NCBI GenBank assembly: GCA_020809705.1
Contig: CP085831.1
Coordinates: 4,092,001 to 4,156,000, forward strand
DNA length: 64,000 bases
DNA from: Calonectria ilicicola
Taxonomy: Eukaryota; Ascomycota; Sordariomycetes; Hypocreales; Nectriaceae
Reading direction: 5' to 3'
This document shows, piece by piece, positions 23,930 through 35,550 of the stretch. Within the stretch, counting starts at the first letter, position 1. Every line of letters starts with the position of its first letter. The notes beneath the pieces were generated by a model. That model was given only the letters and a program-made list of their open reading frames with translations. It had not been told where the DNA came from and made no database searches. The translations under genes and the position numbers were made by a program.

Positions 23930-26703
23930 ATGCAATCGACAGACGAGATTCACACTCTCCAACGTACGTCCATCAGAGCTCGTCGTCGTCGCCTCAACTA
24001 CAACGAAAGTGGAATCGAAGAGGAAACTTTTGAACCTGATAAAAGGCGGTATGTCTGGGGCGAAAATCCGGATGGCGGTGCGCGCCGTAACGTAAGGCAA
24101 CTGGCTCGACGCCCGCCTCGAGCCTCGCAGGCGTGTCGATCTTGCGCTGCCTCCAAGGTGCGCTGTGATGACCTTGCAACCTGTCGACGATGCCAGAAGA
24201 AGGGGGTGCCCTGTCTAAGGTCTACGTATTGGCGACGAACTGAGACAGATCAACTTTCTTTGTCGGAGGATGAAAGCTACGCCGCTGAAAGATCGTATTC
24301 TAACCATGCCACGCGCGGTGCCTCACCGAGCGCTGGTACATCGCCCAGTTATGGTTCTACTCTCGCTGAAAGCGCAGCACTAGGCCTAAATGAGGCTGCC
24401 GCTCCCACTCCCACTCAGGTGGACGCCTCAGTGACACAACTTGCCCCACCACAATCCACCGCCATAATAGATCCTCTGCTATCACTTGAAGATATGATAT
24501 ACACATATGATGGCATGTTTGATCTCCCTTTCACCGGGAGCGATGAATGGCCTTGCTTGGCGTCCTTTAACAATCCACCAATTGAGCAAACCATCGACTT
24601 GTTTTCAGCGACCATCGGCTCTAGTGATCATCAGCAGGGCCTTAGTTATCGCCAAAATAGCGCCAACAGGCCGGACCTTGCAGAGCCTCCATGCAACGAC
24701 GTCGCCGTTCCAAGTACGGCTGTCGAAGCTTACGATAGCACCATGAGTAGGTGGCACCCAGGACGAGCAGACCACCTGACACTAGACTTAGAATTCCTCT
24801 CCATACCCCTCGAAGAGCAGAGCTCTATGTCGGGGCAAATGGGGTACTTTGACCCAGACGTAGTTTTGGATAAAATCTCTCCCAGAATGAGGGATGAAAT
24901 GATTATCACCGTATCCAACCGTTTTGCTGCTTTTCAATTACAGCCAACCATCCCCTTCTTTCCCTCGGTTAACATATTGGACGAACTGCTCAGAATATTT
25001 CTCACAACGCAAAAAGACGGCTTGACCAGTTTCATCCACCTTCCACTCTTCTCACTTCGCAATTGCGACATCTCTCTCCTCATGGCTTGTATTGCTGCTG
25101 GTGCTGTCTCATCTCCCAAATTAATCATCTACCGGTTCGGTCTTGCTCTGACCGAAGTCTTGCGCTGGATGCTTCCTCTTAAGGTATGTTTAAATCACAA
25201 GTTTTAGCTGACCTACCAAAATTACATCATAAAGCTCATCATATTTTATCCACTAGGCTGACCGAGATAATACTCTGACCCGGTCAACGCCATATATCCA
25301 GGCTTTGGTCATTGTGTCAGATATCGCATTTTGGTGTGGCGACAAGCGAAAGTCGGAAATATCAGACATACAATCTGCATTCGCAACCACGGTAATTTGT
25401 CAGATGGTTGTCATTCGGAAACAATTTCAGCTAACAATTGAGTTCGTTGCAGATGCTGAGACATGCACGACGCTTTGATGGTTCGAGCTATGCATGTATT
25501 TCTCCGTCGTTGAACCAGAGCCTGGATTCCGTCCCTGAGACTTGGAAACGCTGGGCAGACCAAGAATCAATTAAAAGGTACCTATCGGCTGATTCCAACA
25601 TGACATCATAAATCTAACCATGCTTAAGGACAGTTTATCAACACTTTATAAAGTCTACACTGCGTGCCATCGTTGGTAACATGTCATCCCAGATTTCGTG
25701 CATGGAGATCTCTATCCCATTGCCGGAAAATAATCAGCTGTGGCACGCAAATTCAGCGAATGAATGGAATACTATATACCTCAACCTCAAGGAACCAGCG
25801 AATAACCAAAACTTAACATTGACTGACTGTCTCGCCAACGGCCTTACGTCGAAACCATTTCCACCACTACAAGACCGCGAACTCACCACATTGTTAACAA
25901 TGTACTTTCTTTTATCAATTCTGGTAGAAGACAGACGACGAATCATCGGATTTAGTGGCAACCAAGTAAACCAATTGGCAGGCCAATTTGCGTCCCAAAC
26001 ATTTATTTCTAGACGCATTACCACTCTTTGCGATGAGATCCGTGGTGAGGTCGACCGGCACGCGTCAGGCTGCAGGTCAACCATCGCATTCATCCTTGAG
26101 TTTTACAATTTTTACTCAGCAAGCCCGAACCACCTGACGGAAGCATTGCTTAGCAATCAAAGACGTCCATCTGCTCATAAGACTTTAAAGCAGCTCAGCG
26201 AGTGGCGCCAATCCAGACTAGCCAGGGTTGCCATTTGGCATGCCGGACAGCTCTTTCGTGTCTGCAGGATGATCCCTCCCAAGGACAGAACCAACTTTCA
26301 TGTTTACACCCTCTTCCATGCCGCATTATGCCTTTGGACATACGGAAAGACTAATCCACTAGTATCAACAAACCGTGTCGGCGGGTACCAATCCGGCGGT
26401 CTATCTGATACGCCTAAAATCCGACTGGATGGCAATGAGACCGTTGAGAGCCAACGCTGGATCGAACACAACCACGGCACCCCATACATCTCAAAATTAA
26501 GTGATATCATTGGTACAATGGATGAATTCGCGGAGATGGTGCCGATTGCTCCTTATCAAACCTTGAAAAGCTCCTTCATGTCGCCAGTCCTTGGTATGAT
26601 AGAAAATATTTTCTCCCATGAAGTAACTGGCAAACGGTTCCCTTTGCTGCAAAGCATCTGTAAAATATTGCACGGGTTGAATAACGTTTCTAGTCAGAGT
26701 TGA
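23930..26703 (+). CDS. Zn2Cys6 transcription factor with fungal-specific regulatory domain
   Basis: A nuclear DNA-binding regulator of the Gal4 class. Predicted exons are 23930-25183, 25257-25391, 25453-25577 and 25629-26703 (frame closes; 862 aa). A perfect binuclear zinc cluster C-x2-C-x6-C-x5-C-x2-C-x6-C spans about residues 69-95, preceded by an Arg-rich stretch (RARRRR near 17-21). A low-complexity Ala/Pro/Ser segment follows. The C-terminal half (from about residue 300) has the fungal transcription-factor domain, including EISIPLPENNQLW, the conserved block seen in regulators of this class. Introns have good GT..AG borders, and the protein is of normal length for the family. Its target is unknown. 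The P450 starts about 2.2 kb downstream on the other strand with convergent 3' ends, so co-regulation cannot be inferred. Confidence 0.88.
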
Positions 26704-27117
26704 GATATGATGGAAATAATACATCATTGAACCTTTCAATCCATTTGCGAATTGAATGATACGCCAAACAGCACAAGAATTGGGATATGATTGATCATTA
26801 CACTGATATTTGCGGGCAAATATACATTCTCGATAAGAATAGTAATGTTTTGACAAAATGATAAAGCATCTGCCATTGCAAATGTCTTGGAATGTCATAA
26901 GTATAGTAGTGAGAGTAGTAAGGTCCATATTTACGCAGGTGGAATAGTTTAGAGACCGCAAGAGTGGGCAGATCAATTGTTGTTGAGCAGTAACGGCAGA
27001 AATCCATCAGACGTGGACCGCTGTATCAGCAGACTCCTCCCCCTTTCTCCACAGCCAGAAGGGAACTTCTTTATGTTTTGCCTTTGCCTCTGGTTGTCTA
27101 TTCCAATGTCGCACCAT
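26704..27117. other. Convergent 3' intergenic region
   Basis: This region lies between the 3' ends of the Zn2Cys6 gene (plus) and the P450 (minus). It holds AT-rich 3' sequences and no supportable gene. Confidence 0.5.
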
Positions 27118-28905
27118 TCAAGCAATAGTGTCTCCGACAGCCTTGCTGTACTCCCTTTTGATGAGTTCTGCGTGTGCTTTGCTCCTCACCTTAACGCTCG
27201 CCTGGAAAGGAGGAATTGCATCCACTGGATACAATGGCTTGGATGTATCTATGGGAGCATCATCCTTCTCCTGGATATCAAAACAGTAGATAATTCGCGA
27301 GAGGGCGATCAAAAGGTTAGTATACGCGACGTTATAACCAACACAGACTCTCCTGCCTGTGGAGAACTTAGTGTGTGAATTTAGAACCCTGGTTTCAGAC
27401 TCACCGGCTCCCCATCCGTAATGCCCTTTCAACGGTTTGTCAAGGTCTTCGTCCAAAAAGCGCTCAGGCCAGAAACGGTCAGGTTGATCGAACTCTTTCG
27501 GATCATTAGAAACCGCCCAGTTGTTGTAGGTGACGACGGTCCCGGCAGGGATCTTAAATCCTTCAAATTCGTCATCACGCATGAGGGCGTGAGGAATGCC
27601 AGTGTCAGCGATGGCGGGCCTGGGGAGAAGTTTGTTAGTCACAAGCGACGGCAGTCTTCAGGACACAATATTCTTACTTCCAGCGAACACTCTCTTTTAC
27701 GGCGGCTTTTATGAGGGGAAGGTTTGGCATGTCCTCCATTGTCGGGAGTCGGTCGGCATTGGCTCCGCAGACCCTGTCCAGCTCCTCGCGAGCTCTTTGA
27801 TACCAGTCAGGCCACAAAGCTGCTGCCGCTACGCATTGATCGAGTGAGGTGCGTGTGGTATCGGTACCCGCCTCCCATAAGGCACCAGCGATAAAGTACA
27901 CTTCATCTTCATCGAACTCTTGATCATGCCCGTTGTGTAGAAACTCAGACATGAAGCAAGGATTATAACTTCCAGTCTCCATCCTTTTTCGAAGCTGGTC
28001 AATTTCCTTCTTATAAATGCTGGTTCCGATAAATTAGCTATAAAGTCTACTTCATATGGACTATGACTTACTTTCTTGTGCGACGGTGCATGTCGTCACC
28101 ATACCAACGCCATGGCTGAAGAGATTTAAACCAAGGAATATTAGCAAGAAAAGGAAAGTGATCAACTACTGCGCGCCCTGGGGCGAGGAACTGGACAAAT
28201 TCCTCAGAAACAGCCATTGATTCTTTCAAGTTTGCGTCATCAACAGCAGCTCTTCGTCCAAAAACAACGCTCATAATAACGGACCCGGTAAATGCTGCAT
28301 GTGCCTTCCACCAAACCTTAGGGCCTTGAAGGTAGTGAAAGAGCAAGGCTTTGGATTCCAAGTCCTGATATGGCTCAAATATTGAGGCTTGAGTACCATT
28401 GAGGATCTGATGCATGATCTTTCGTTCTCGTCGCCATAAATCCCCATACGGCATTAGAAGAATCCGCTTTTGATTTGATATCAAATTATGGCCCATAGGA
28501 AGACTCATTCGAGATGAGTAAATAGCCGCTCGTTTCTCAAGGAGCTCGTGGGCAACCCGCTTGGAGTTTAAAAAAAGCCAATACACTCCACCTACCTTAA
28601 TAGTAAACCTGTAAAAGGCATTAGCTCTGTGATAAAGCAGAAGTTGACTAAAGACTTTGCACGAACATTTCGCCATATCTTTTGGCCAAACTTTGGTAGT
28701 GCAAAACCGAATATTTGGTGGGGATTTGGTGTCCATTGCCAATAATCGGCAATCCAGGGACCAAGTTTGGCAAGTTGTATCGGTTTCTCAAACGAATTTC
28801 TTGAATGGCTTTCCATATGAACCAAGTGAAAGCAGCCAGCGTAACTGCCGCAGATACGGACTTGATTGAGACATCGCCGGAAGATATGTTCTGAAGGAGT
28901 GTCAT
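27118..28905 (-). CDS. Cytochrome P450 monooxygenase
   Basis: A membrane-anchored haem-thiolate monooxygenase. Predicted exons on the minus strand are 28905-28667, 28608-28072, 28019-27678, 27619-27405 and 27356-27118 (523 aa, frame closes). An N-terminal hydrophobic anchor lies at about residues 17-33, followed by a Pro-rich hinge with PGLPIIGN. The I-helix oxygen-binding motif AGTDTT is at about 309-314 and the ExxR helix (ESVR) at about 368. The haem loop GWGAGRRVCVGY, with its Cys near 449, is formed only after splicing the last intron. All key elements are present, so it should be active. It resembles the large fungal group around O-methylsterigmatocystin oxidoreductase-type P450s, but the substrate cannot be deduced. 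The first intron uses an unusual GTTCGT donor. Confidence 0.9.
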
Positions 28906-30410
28906 TGTTAATGAATGATATCAGTTAACTTGCAGGGTAAACCTGTCGGGTTACTGTGTGTTGAGACAAAAAGTAAGGATGAATCAAGAGCTACAGGCAT
29001 CGGGGGGGCATAGAATACACAGTTGTGAAGATGGTCAAAAGAAAATGGAGAGAATTTAGTGGAATGAATATATATATCAATAAAATTAATAGGATGTATG
29101 TGACGCTGAGCCAATTCACTCGGCAAGCCGACGTCATTGTGGTCAATGCAGATATCGGCATGCCGAGTGGACTTGGGAAAGCCCGGGAACCTCGGAGCAG
29201 GTGATCTTTGCGATGAAACTGGTCAATAAGCGAATTCCATTGGAGAAGTCTCTCAAATTCCGCTCATGCTTCTGTATTGGCCCTTCGTCTTGTCTGAATA
29301 CATGTACGACGCCGCTGCTGTGGGCCTCGTATTCCAGCCGCCCACATTGCCGTCTCGGGAAGGCTTCCGACCCCACAAATTAACTCTTCGTTCTTGCTCC
29401 GCTTCTTTTTATCCTTCCTTTTTCTTATATTTATCGTCATCGCTAATTTTAATACAGAAAATAAATATCCTGCTCTCTAATCATGCCCAAAATACAAGGA
29501 ATAGATTTCTCATCTTCGGAGGCTCAATTTCGGAGCCGCATCCCACCTTTGGCACCAATCCCACAACTTGGATGGACGCGTAATTGGTGTAGACAACGGC
29601 TCGTATGACCTACAACACGGAACATTGATGACATAAGAATTATATATCACGTTTATAAAATGCATATCTGGTTTATCTTTTTTCTTTTCTTTTTCTTTTT
29701 TTTTCTTGCCAGGCAATCAACTTTCCAGCCCCTGAAGAAATTACAAAGACTGATCTCCGGCCCCCAATTTCAGCTTCTTGATTTGCACTTTGTATTACGT
29801 GCTTCTGTTTTGGGTTGCATGCGAGGGTAATGCGTAATCGGCTACTAGCCAACAGAAAATCAGGCTTCCAATTGAAAAAATGCCTCACTGCGTGAATCAG
29901 AGATAACACCAAAATTAGTTCCAGCTCGACAAGGAGTATGTCCTTTATTGCTACCCAATTGTACGAAACGATGATGGACAAGACAACAGCGTCAGAAATT
30001 AGCCCGACGCAGTACATTAAAATAGAAGCATAAAATATCACGATAAGCAAAATTCTTCCAAAACTTTCTCAGTTGCTATATTGAGATCATCATCGGCATA
30101 AAGGGACATTTTATTTAGCCGTGGTATTTTGTCAGCAACCAGTGAGTGATAAGAGGGACCTCACATAAACCACACGCCCCCAATTAAGTATTATAGGAGC
30201 TACACACTCCCCTTATTTAAATTGCTGATTGAGTTGTATTTAACCTTTTCATGGTGCCTTATTTCTATCAGAATCTTCACATTGCGTAGCGAGCGTGTTG
30301 GATTCATCTTTTCATTTGACTTTGTGAGGCTACACCTACTTCTCTCCTTTAGCCACCCGGCTCATTTCTCCATCTACCAGTAGTCAGCATCTGTTCATAG
30401 ATCAATTCCA
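28906..30410. other. Long intergenic region
   Basis: The first part is the P450 upstream region, with a TATATATA run near 29,070-29,077 read on the minus strand. A pyrimidine-only tract lies at 29,679-29,705. A minus-strand open frame (about 30,017-29,673) encodes two hydrophobic segments but has no convincing start or family match, so it is not called as a gene. Confidence 0.45.
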
Positions 30411-30518
30411 ATGTCTGACTCATTTGAGTCATTGATCCAGGCATCCACGCCGATTGAGTTGGCTAGTCGGCCAGATGTGAAACCAAGACGGCAGCACAAA
30501 GCCAAAGCCAAATTCTAG
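30411..30518 (+). CDS. Short unassigned reading frame with gene-like leader
   Basis: An ATG at 30411 opens 35 codons ending with the basic tail RRQHKAKAKF. Upstream is an AT-rich TATA-like stretch (about 30,213-30,245) followed by a CT-rich leader that looks like a fungal promoter and 5' UTR. Nothing downstream continues the frame convincingly. It could be the surviving first exon of a lost gene, a small peptide gene, or chance. I do not recognise it. Confidence 0.2.
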   Translation: MSDSFESLIQASTPIELASRPDVKPRRQHKAKAKF

Positions 30519-30769
30519 AGCCCAGATTTGATCCTTGTTCGAGGCTGGCAAAAAGTTTGGGGGATGTTTTACATGATTGGCACTCAGCCAGACGATTACG
30601 CGGATGCCTTTGGTTTTTGTATTTTTGCTAGGTTACTAAAGTACTCGGAGTGCAGACGTTTGCTCGTGCTTGACTGGCCCCAGACTACCGGCCACTGGCG
30701 ATGGACCACTCGAGTGTCCATTTTTGAAGGCGCTGTCGTTCTAGGATTTCTGCACGGATGGCGGTGAAA

Positions 30770-30890
30770 CATGAGACACAAGACGGCACAGAGTGGAGAC
30801 AAGACGGGATAGAACAGGACAGCGTGAGGACAAGACGGCACAGAGTGGGGACAACACGTCACAGAGTGGGGATAGGTCGGGATATTATGG
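30770..30890 (+). repeat. Degenerate minisatellite (AGACAAGACGG-type units)
   Basis: Loosely repeated units of the type ACAAGACGGCACAGAGTGG occur about four to five times with changes. Related purine-rich units (GAGACGAGACGAGACACTGG) occur again at about 31,565-31,610, each time just ahead of the longer diverged repeat. Confidence 0.6.
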
Positions 30891-31025
30891 AGACAAGGAA
30901 ATAGGAGGAGCGGGATGCTGAGTTCACTTGGACATCCTTACAACACTGATACCACGCTAACCTGATTATAGCTGCTGTTTGTAGTGTATCACATTAGTAG
31001 GTGGGAGGAGGAAAATTTGAGACTT
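30888..31025 (+). repeat. Diverged direct repeat, copy 1
   Basis: It starts TGGAGACAAGGAA, contains CATCCTTACAACACTGATACC and CTGTTTGTAGTGTATCACAT, and ends near TTTGAGACTT. It aligns along its length with 31608-31738, with many substitutions. It lies in the promoter region of the small secreted protein gene. Confidence 0.7.
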
Positions 31026-31088
31026 GAGCCGGCCGCTAGCTACCTAAGCCGGTCGCTAGAAGCGCCTCTTAAAGGGCTTGATTTAATC

Positions 31089-31096
31089 TATAAAAG
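31089..31096 (+). promoter_or_regulatory. TATA box of the small secreted protein gene
   Basis: TATAAAAG lies about 105 bp ahead of the ATG at 31201, followed by a C/T- and A-rich leader typical of a fungal 5' UTR. Confidence 0.55.
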
Positions 31097-31200
31097 GTTG
31101 CTTTCTTCGCCCTTCGATAGAAAGACAATCATTCAACTTACACCTCATTTCATTACACAACACTTTTAGATAAATAGAATCTCACGCCTTTAAGTTCAAT

Positions 31201-31985
31201 ATGCGATTTCTGACCGCTATCCTCTCCACTGCACTTTTCATAAGCCCAGTGTTATCAATACCACAAGGTGGTAGGGTATGTTTAAAAGAATTTGCCTTTC
31301 TTATTAATGCATGTACCTTAATTTTACTAATACCAAATAAAACTAGGATATATGCAGATATGGTGTAAGTATAAAGATCTCTAAGGATACTTGAGAATTA
31401 TTACTGATACAGTACTATTGTAGGCTGCGGCTTGGTGCGCGGATCCTAATGACCCCGATTGTGGGGCAACGGTGGAAGGTTGTGCAGAATATCAGAGGAC
31501 CGGTACATATCCACAGTAGTGTACCTACTAGCGCCCATATAACTACCTAGGCAATAAGACAGAATGATGTGGAGATGAGACTCGACAACGGAGACGAGAC
31601 GAGACACTGGAGACAAGGAAAGGATGGGATATTGGGTTTTCTTAGACATACTTACAGCATCAACACCAATCCGCATGATTATGACCACTGTTTGTAGCGT
31701 ATCACATCAGTTGATAGCGGTAGGAAAATCTGAGACTCAGTGTGACGACATTGGATTAACCGAAGGTGACTTGGCGACCTACCTGACCTTATTGAGACTA
31801 GCTGATTAGAAGAAAGTCCCTGCTACCAATGTTTCAACATAGCAGACTATCCTACCTATTTTAGGGCCACATGGGGAACTAACACTCCAGGGGTTCAGTT
31901 TAACCGAAGGCTGGCCCAGCCGCCACCCGAAGTACCCCCGTGTCTCTTGGCCTGTGACCAAGACAAAAAACGAGACCAACTTTGA
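31201..31985 (+). CDS. Small secreted cysteine-rich protein (effector-like)
   Basis: The first exon (31201-31275) encodes a clear signal peptide: MRF, then a hydrophobic core, then a SIPQGG cleavage region. Exons 31347-31364 and 31424-31502 follow with good GT..AG borders. If the third exon is read through, a TAG at 31517-31519 gives a 62-aa protein with four Cys. If it is spliced at GT 31503 to the acceptor ending 31809, a fourth exon 31810-31985 gives 115 aa with eight Cys (frame closes). That last intron contains copy 2 of the direct repeat. A different frame downstream (31843-32040, then 32136-32183) also looks coding, so the 3' end may be frameshifted. No known family recognised. The signal peptide, even Cys count and small size suggest a secreted effector-type protein. 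Short exons make it easy to miss. Confidence 0.6.
31608..31738 (+). repeat. Diverged direct repeat, copy 2
   Basis: It aligns with 30888-31025: TGGAGACAAGGAA start, CATACTTACAGCATCAACACC, and CTGTTTGTAGCGTATCACAT. It lies within the predicted last intron, or in the 3' flank, of the small secreted protein gene. Confidence 0.7.
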
Positions 31986-32183
31986 TCTACATGAGTTGCT
32001 TACCGCCTGTCAAGTTTGGAACCCGCAGCTGAGCCAACAGGTAAGGGTGCAACATTCAGCTGAAGATTTTACAGGATAATATAAATTAATGGAACTTTCT
32101 TGAATTTTTGGCTCACATGTATTAATTAACACCAGGAATATGACTTTATCATTGGTTACACGTCCTCTTCCCGATGTGGCTGA
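31843..32183 (+). pseudogene. Coding-like fragment, alternative or frameshifted end of the secreted protein
   Basis: An ATG-less frame 31843-32040 (containing FSLTEGWPSRHPKYPRVSWP) runs straight into a consensus donor GTAAGG. It resumes after an acceptor ending at 32135 with EYDFIIGYTSSSRCG and a stop. It overlaps the 31810-31985 exon in another frame, and the two frames can be connected at the GGGG run near 31,890-31,893. This suggests a 1-nt indel or an assembly error. The fragment may belong to the secreted-protein gene or be an independent remnant. Confidence 0.35.
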
Positions 32184-33996
32184 GAGAAGCTAGTACTGCG
32201 TTGCTCTTGTTGGCTTGGTGCCCGTGGTTACAAGATATACTTTGAGAGTCTTTAAAAAAGCTCTTGCACCACTATTTTAGCTATTTGCGTTGGTACTGTT
32301 CTATTTTGGTCTTATGTCTGACAATTGGGGTTTCTTGTGGTATAATATTTGCTCTACGCGTTGTAAATTCGACCCGAAGCAGAGTCTGTTTCACAATGTG
32401 CTTCGGCTTGCCACTGATAACTCCAGGTATATGTCTTCAACTCTTTTATCGTCGTTCATACTACAATGACTATTTGTCATACTACTATAGTGATTATCAG
32501 ATATATTATTATGGCTGAGTCGCCATATGTGGCTCTCTGCTCAAATAAAGATACGGCTCATATTCTCCTTGTTGTTAGACTGTCTGACTAAGACGTTGTC
32601 GATTATGAATATTACTGACGCTTTCGATCTGCCAAGTGTATGGTCAAGCTTTGATTTCTGGCAATAATTTAGACTTAGATTGCAAGAGAAAAAATTCGCA
32701 CATCCCGAAAAACTCACCCCAACAACTATACTTTGTGCACTGGGTAGGCGTTGACGATCCGAACAGTGGTCAAATGTGCGCCATCGTGCATCCAGTAGTC
32801 TAGGCTTTATCTCGATTCTTCAATTCTAATTATAGGTGCTGCGTGATAGACACTTTCACGTGCATAGTCTATTGAGAGGTAGGGTTGACCTGCGATGAGG
32901 TGCATAGACATCGACCCTCACGAAACGAGGATCGTGACATGCCTTGAGAGTAACGTGTGAAGTGTGTCCAGATAATCAAGTTACCAAAGTTACCATTTTT
33001 CAACCTCGAGGAAATTAAACTTGGATTGGACATTCACGTGGGTAAGGGAGAGTGTTAGCTTGGTCACTCCCCATTGGTGCTGTGCTTAAGAAAGAAATCG
33101 AACCGCAACGCATTGATCTATCAAGTATCCAATCGGGCTCTTAGAAAAGCTTTCGATTGGTAATGGAGGGATTTACGCAAAGGGTCCGAGTGTGCTCCGT
33201 AGTCATGAACGCAGAAGGAGAAGTGGAACCCGGGCAATTACGGGAGATCCTACCGGGGCAACGGAAGAGTGGCCGGTCCACACCAGGTCCCGAACGAGCC
33301 GTTTTGCTGGCGGAACGGAGCCGTTGCAATGAAACAGTCGGATTGATGCGAAAAAATAGTAGATGACGCTCTCATTCGCTCTCTGTTAGTAAATTTGAGA
33401 ACGAGTGAATTAATTCTCGGGCCGGCGGTGACCAGGGAATCCTCGCCGTTGCCAATTCTTTCATTGACTTTGTGTTGGTGTGCAACGAATGCTGTTTTGC
33501 TTATGGCCTGGGCATCAGGGCTTTGATATGGCAGTTGGTCGGACCCCATGTTGGCATTCTTTATCATGGCCCTTGTCTTATCGTCAGGAGCCTCACGGAG
33601 ATTTTATCGCAAAGGTCTAGACACCTACGGTTCTCGGTAAAATCTGCTCACTCCATGGCAAAGTGGTTAGAGGACCCACAGTGGATATGGCATCACGAGA
33701 GTTCGCCGGGGTCAGCCCCATCCGATTCAGTCTCGTGTGTTCCTTTCACCAGGCTGACCGTTCCAGACCACGTGGATTTCCAATCCTATGGCAGGTCAGC
33801 TTTCTGGTGTGACTCTCCGCAACGCAGGGGATAATTCTCCGCCTGGAGGAAGCAGCAATTTCCCACACTGGGGTCTGGGGAGTTTGTGTCTGTTGTGTTT
33901 CTGTGATATGATCTGATGAGGAATAAGCTTTCAAGACGAGACGGGCTCCACGGCACTACGCAGATAGGAAATCGTCTGACCGATCGATAGCGTTAG
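32184..33996. other. Intergenic region without a supportable gene
   Basis: Open frames at 32264-32518 (a Tyr-rich C-terminus) and around 33,157-33,834 exist, but they overlap on both strands, lack splice partners and match no family I know. The last 100 bp are the alcohol dehydrogenase promoter. Confidence 0.45.
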
Positions 33997-34003
33997 TATA
34001 AAA
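33997..34003 (+). promoter_or_regulatory. TATA box of the alcohol dehydrogenase gene
   Basis: TATAAAA lies 85 bp ahead of the start codon. Confidence 0.5.
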
Positions 34004-34087
34004 CGGCCCGCCAGCTAATTCCAAGGGCATCGCAATAAGAGAGATACGCCAAATAAAAAAACAAAATACTACGTAGCGAGGATTGTA

Positions 34088-35550
34088 ATGATGTCAACAG
34101 CCAGCCTTATGAGGACCGGGGCTCTCCGGATGGTGAGGCCGGCCACGCGCAACACGGCATTCATTGCGAGATCAGCAGTAGCAGCCACTCGAATCAGCAG
34201 TCGAAACTTTAGCTCCAGCCAACGATGTCTCTGCGGGAACTGTGCAAAGTCCAACGGCCACACGTGCTCTCGACACAACAGCCGTGCAAGCACCAGCACC
34301 AGCAGCATTGCCAACAGCATCAACGCAAGCAGCAACGCCAGCAAGACGGCAGCATACGCCACAACAGCCGGTCCCGAAATCCCTACGGAGCAATGGGCGC
34401 AGGTTTTGGAGCAAAAGGGCGGTCGTGAGTGCTCTTCCCCCCAAAAAAAGATGTCGGCGGTGAGCAACAATGATAACCAATTGCGCAACAGCCGTGCTGT
34501 ACAAGAGGATTCCTGTTCCTACACCAGCTTCAGATGAGGTGTTGATCAACATCAAGTACAGCGGCGTCTGCCACACAGATCTACACGCCGTCAATGGCGA
34601 CTGGCCGCTGCCATCCAAGATGCCTCTCATCGGGGGACACGAGGGCGCTGGCGTCGTAGTCGCACGCGGCGAATTAGTCAAGGACATTGAGATTGGCGAC
34701 CACGTCGGCATCAAGTGGCTGCACGGGTCATGCATGAGCTGCGAGCAGTGCCGGCAGTCCAACGAATCGCTCTGCTCGTCGGCCTCGCTATCGGGTTACA
34801 CTGTCGACGGGTCGTTCCAGCAATATGCCGTGGGCAAGGCGGCACACGTGGCGCGCATCCCCAAGGACTGCGACCTTGCGGCTGTGGCCCCGATCCTCTG
34901 CGCCGGCCTGACCGTGTACAAGGCGCTCAAGTCGTCGGGCGTACGGCCCGGCCAGCACGTGGCCATTGCCGGAGCCGGCGGTGGCCTCGGCGTCTTTGCG
35001 CTGCAGTACGCAAAGGCCATGGGCCTACACGTGACGGCGCTCGACGGTGGTGATGAGAAGCGCAAGGTGTGCTTGGAGCTCGGAGCCGACACGTTTGTCG
35101 ACTTCAAGACGTCCGAGGACATTGTGGCCGACATCCGCAACGCGTCGGGTGGTTTGGGCCCTGACGCCGTGCTGCTTCTAGCCGCCAGCGAGAAGCCCTT
35201 CCAGCAGGCCAGCCAGTACGTGAAGAGCAAGGGTACTATTGTCTGTGTTGGTCTACCAGCCAATGCTTTCGTCAAGGCACCCGTTTTTGACACTGTTGTT
35301 CGGTATGATGATTGACCCCATCCTTTCTTTATTCCGGAAAACACCAAACTAATTGAATAACAGCGAGATCAGCATCAAGGGAAGCTACGTCGGCAACCGA
35401 CAAGACACAGCCGAAGCCATTGAGTTCTTCAGACAGGGCTTCATCAAGGCTCCATACAAGATTGTCGGTCTCTCAGAGCTCCAGAGCGTGTACGAATTAA
35501 TGCAGCAAGGGAACATTTCTGGCCGTTATGTCGTAGACACCAGCAGGTAA
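34088..35550 (+). CDS. Zinc-dependent alcohol dehydrogenase, mitochondrial type
   Basis: NAD-dependent medium-chain alcohol dehydrogenase interconverting ethanol (or similar alcohols) and aldehyde. Exons are 34088-34424, 34492-35302 and 35364-35550 (444 aa). An Arg/Ser/Ala-rich presequence (about 1-45) predicts import into mitochondria. An unusual segment (about 46-97), with RCLCGNCAK and a Ser/Asn/Ala run, separates it from the conserved [10 protein letters not shown] start of the enzyme. The catalytic zinc ligands (GVCHTD, GGHEGAG) and the four structural zinc Cys (SCMSCEQC...LC) are present, as is the Rossmann motif [18 protein letters not shown]. The third exon begins [13 protein letters not shown], which is conserved. 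Codon use is notably GC-rich compared with neighbours. It should be functional. The N-terminal insert is the only oddity. Confidence 0.92.

Noticed and set aside
29673..30050. Minus-strand frame with hydrophobic segments
   Set aside because: It opens with TTG, the first ATG is internal, the end runs into a Lys-rich translation of a pyrimidine tract, and no family resemblance is seen.
33157..33834. Overlapping frames on both strands
   Set aside because: They contradict each other, lack introns that would join them, and resemble nothing known.
34172..35347. Large frames on the minus strand and in other plus frames over the alcohol dehydrogenase
   Set aside because: Shadows caused by the GC-rich codon usage of the real gene.
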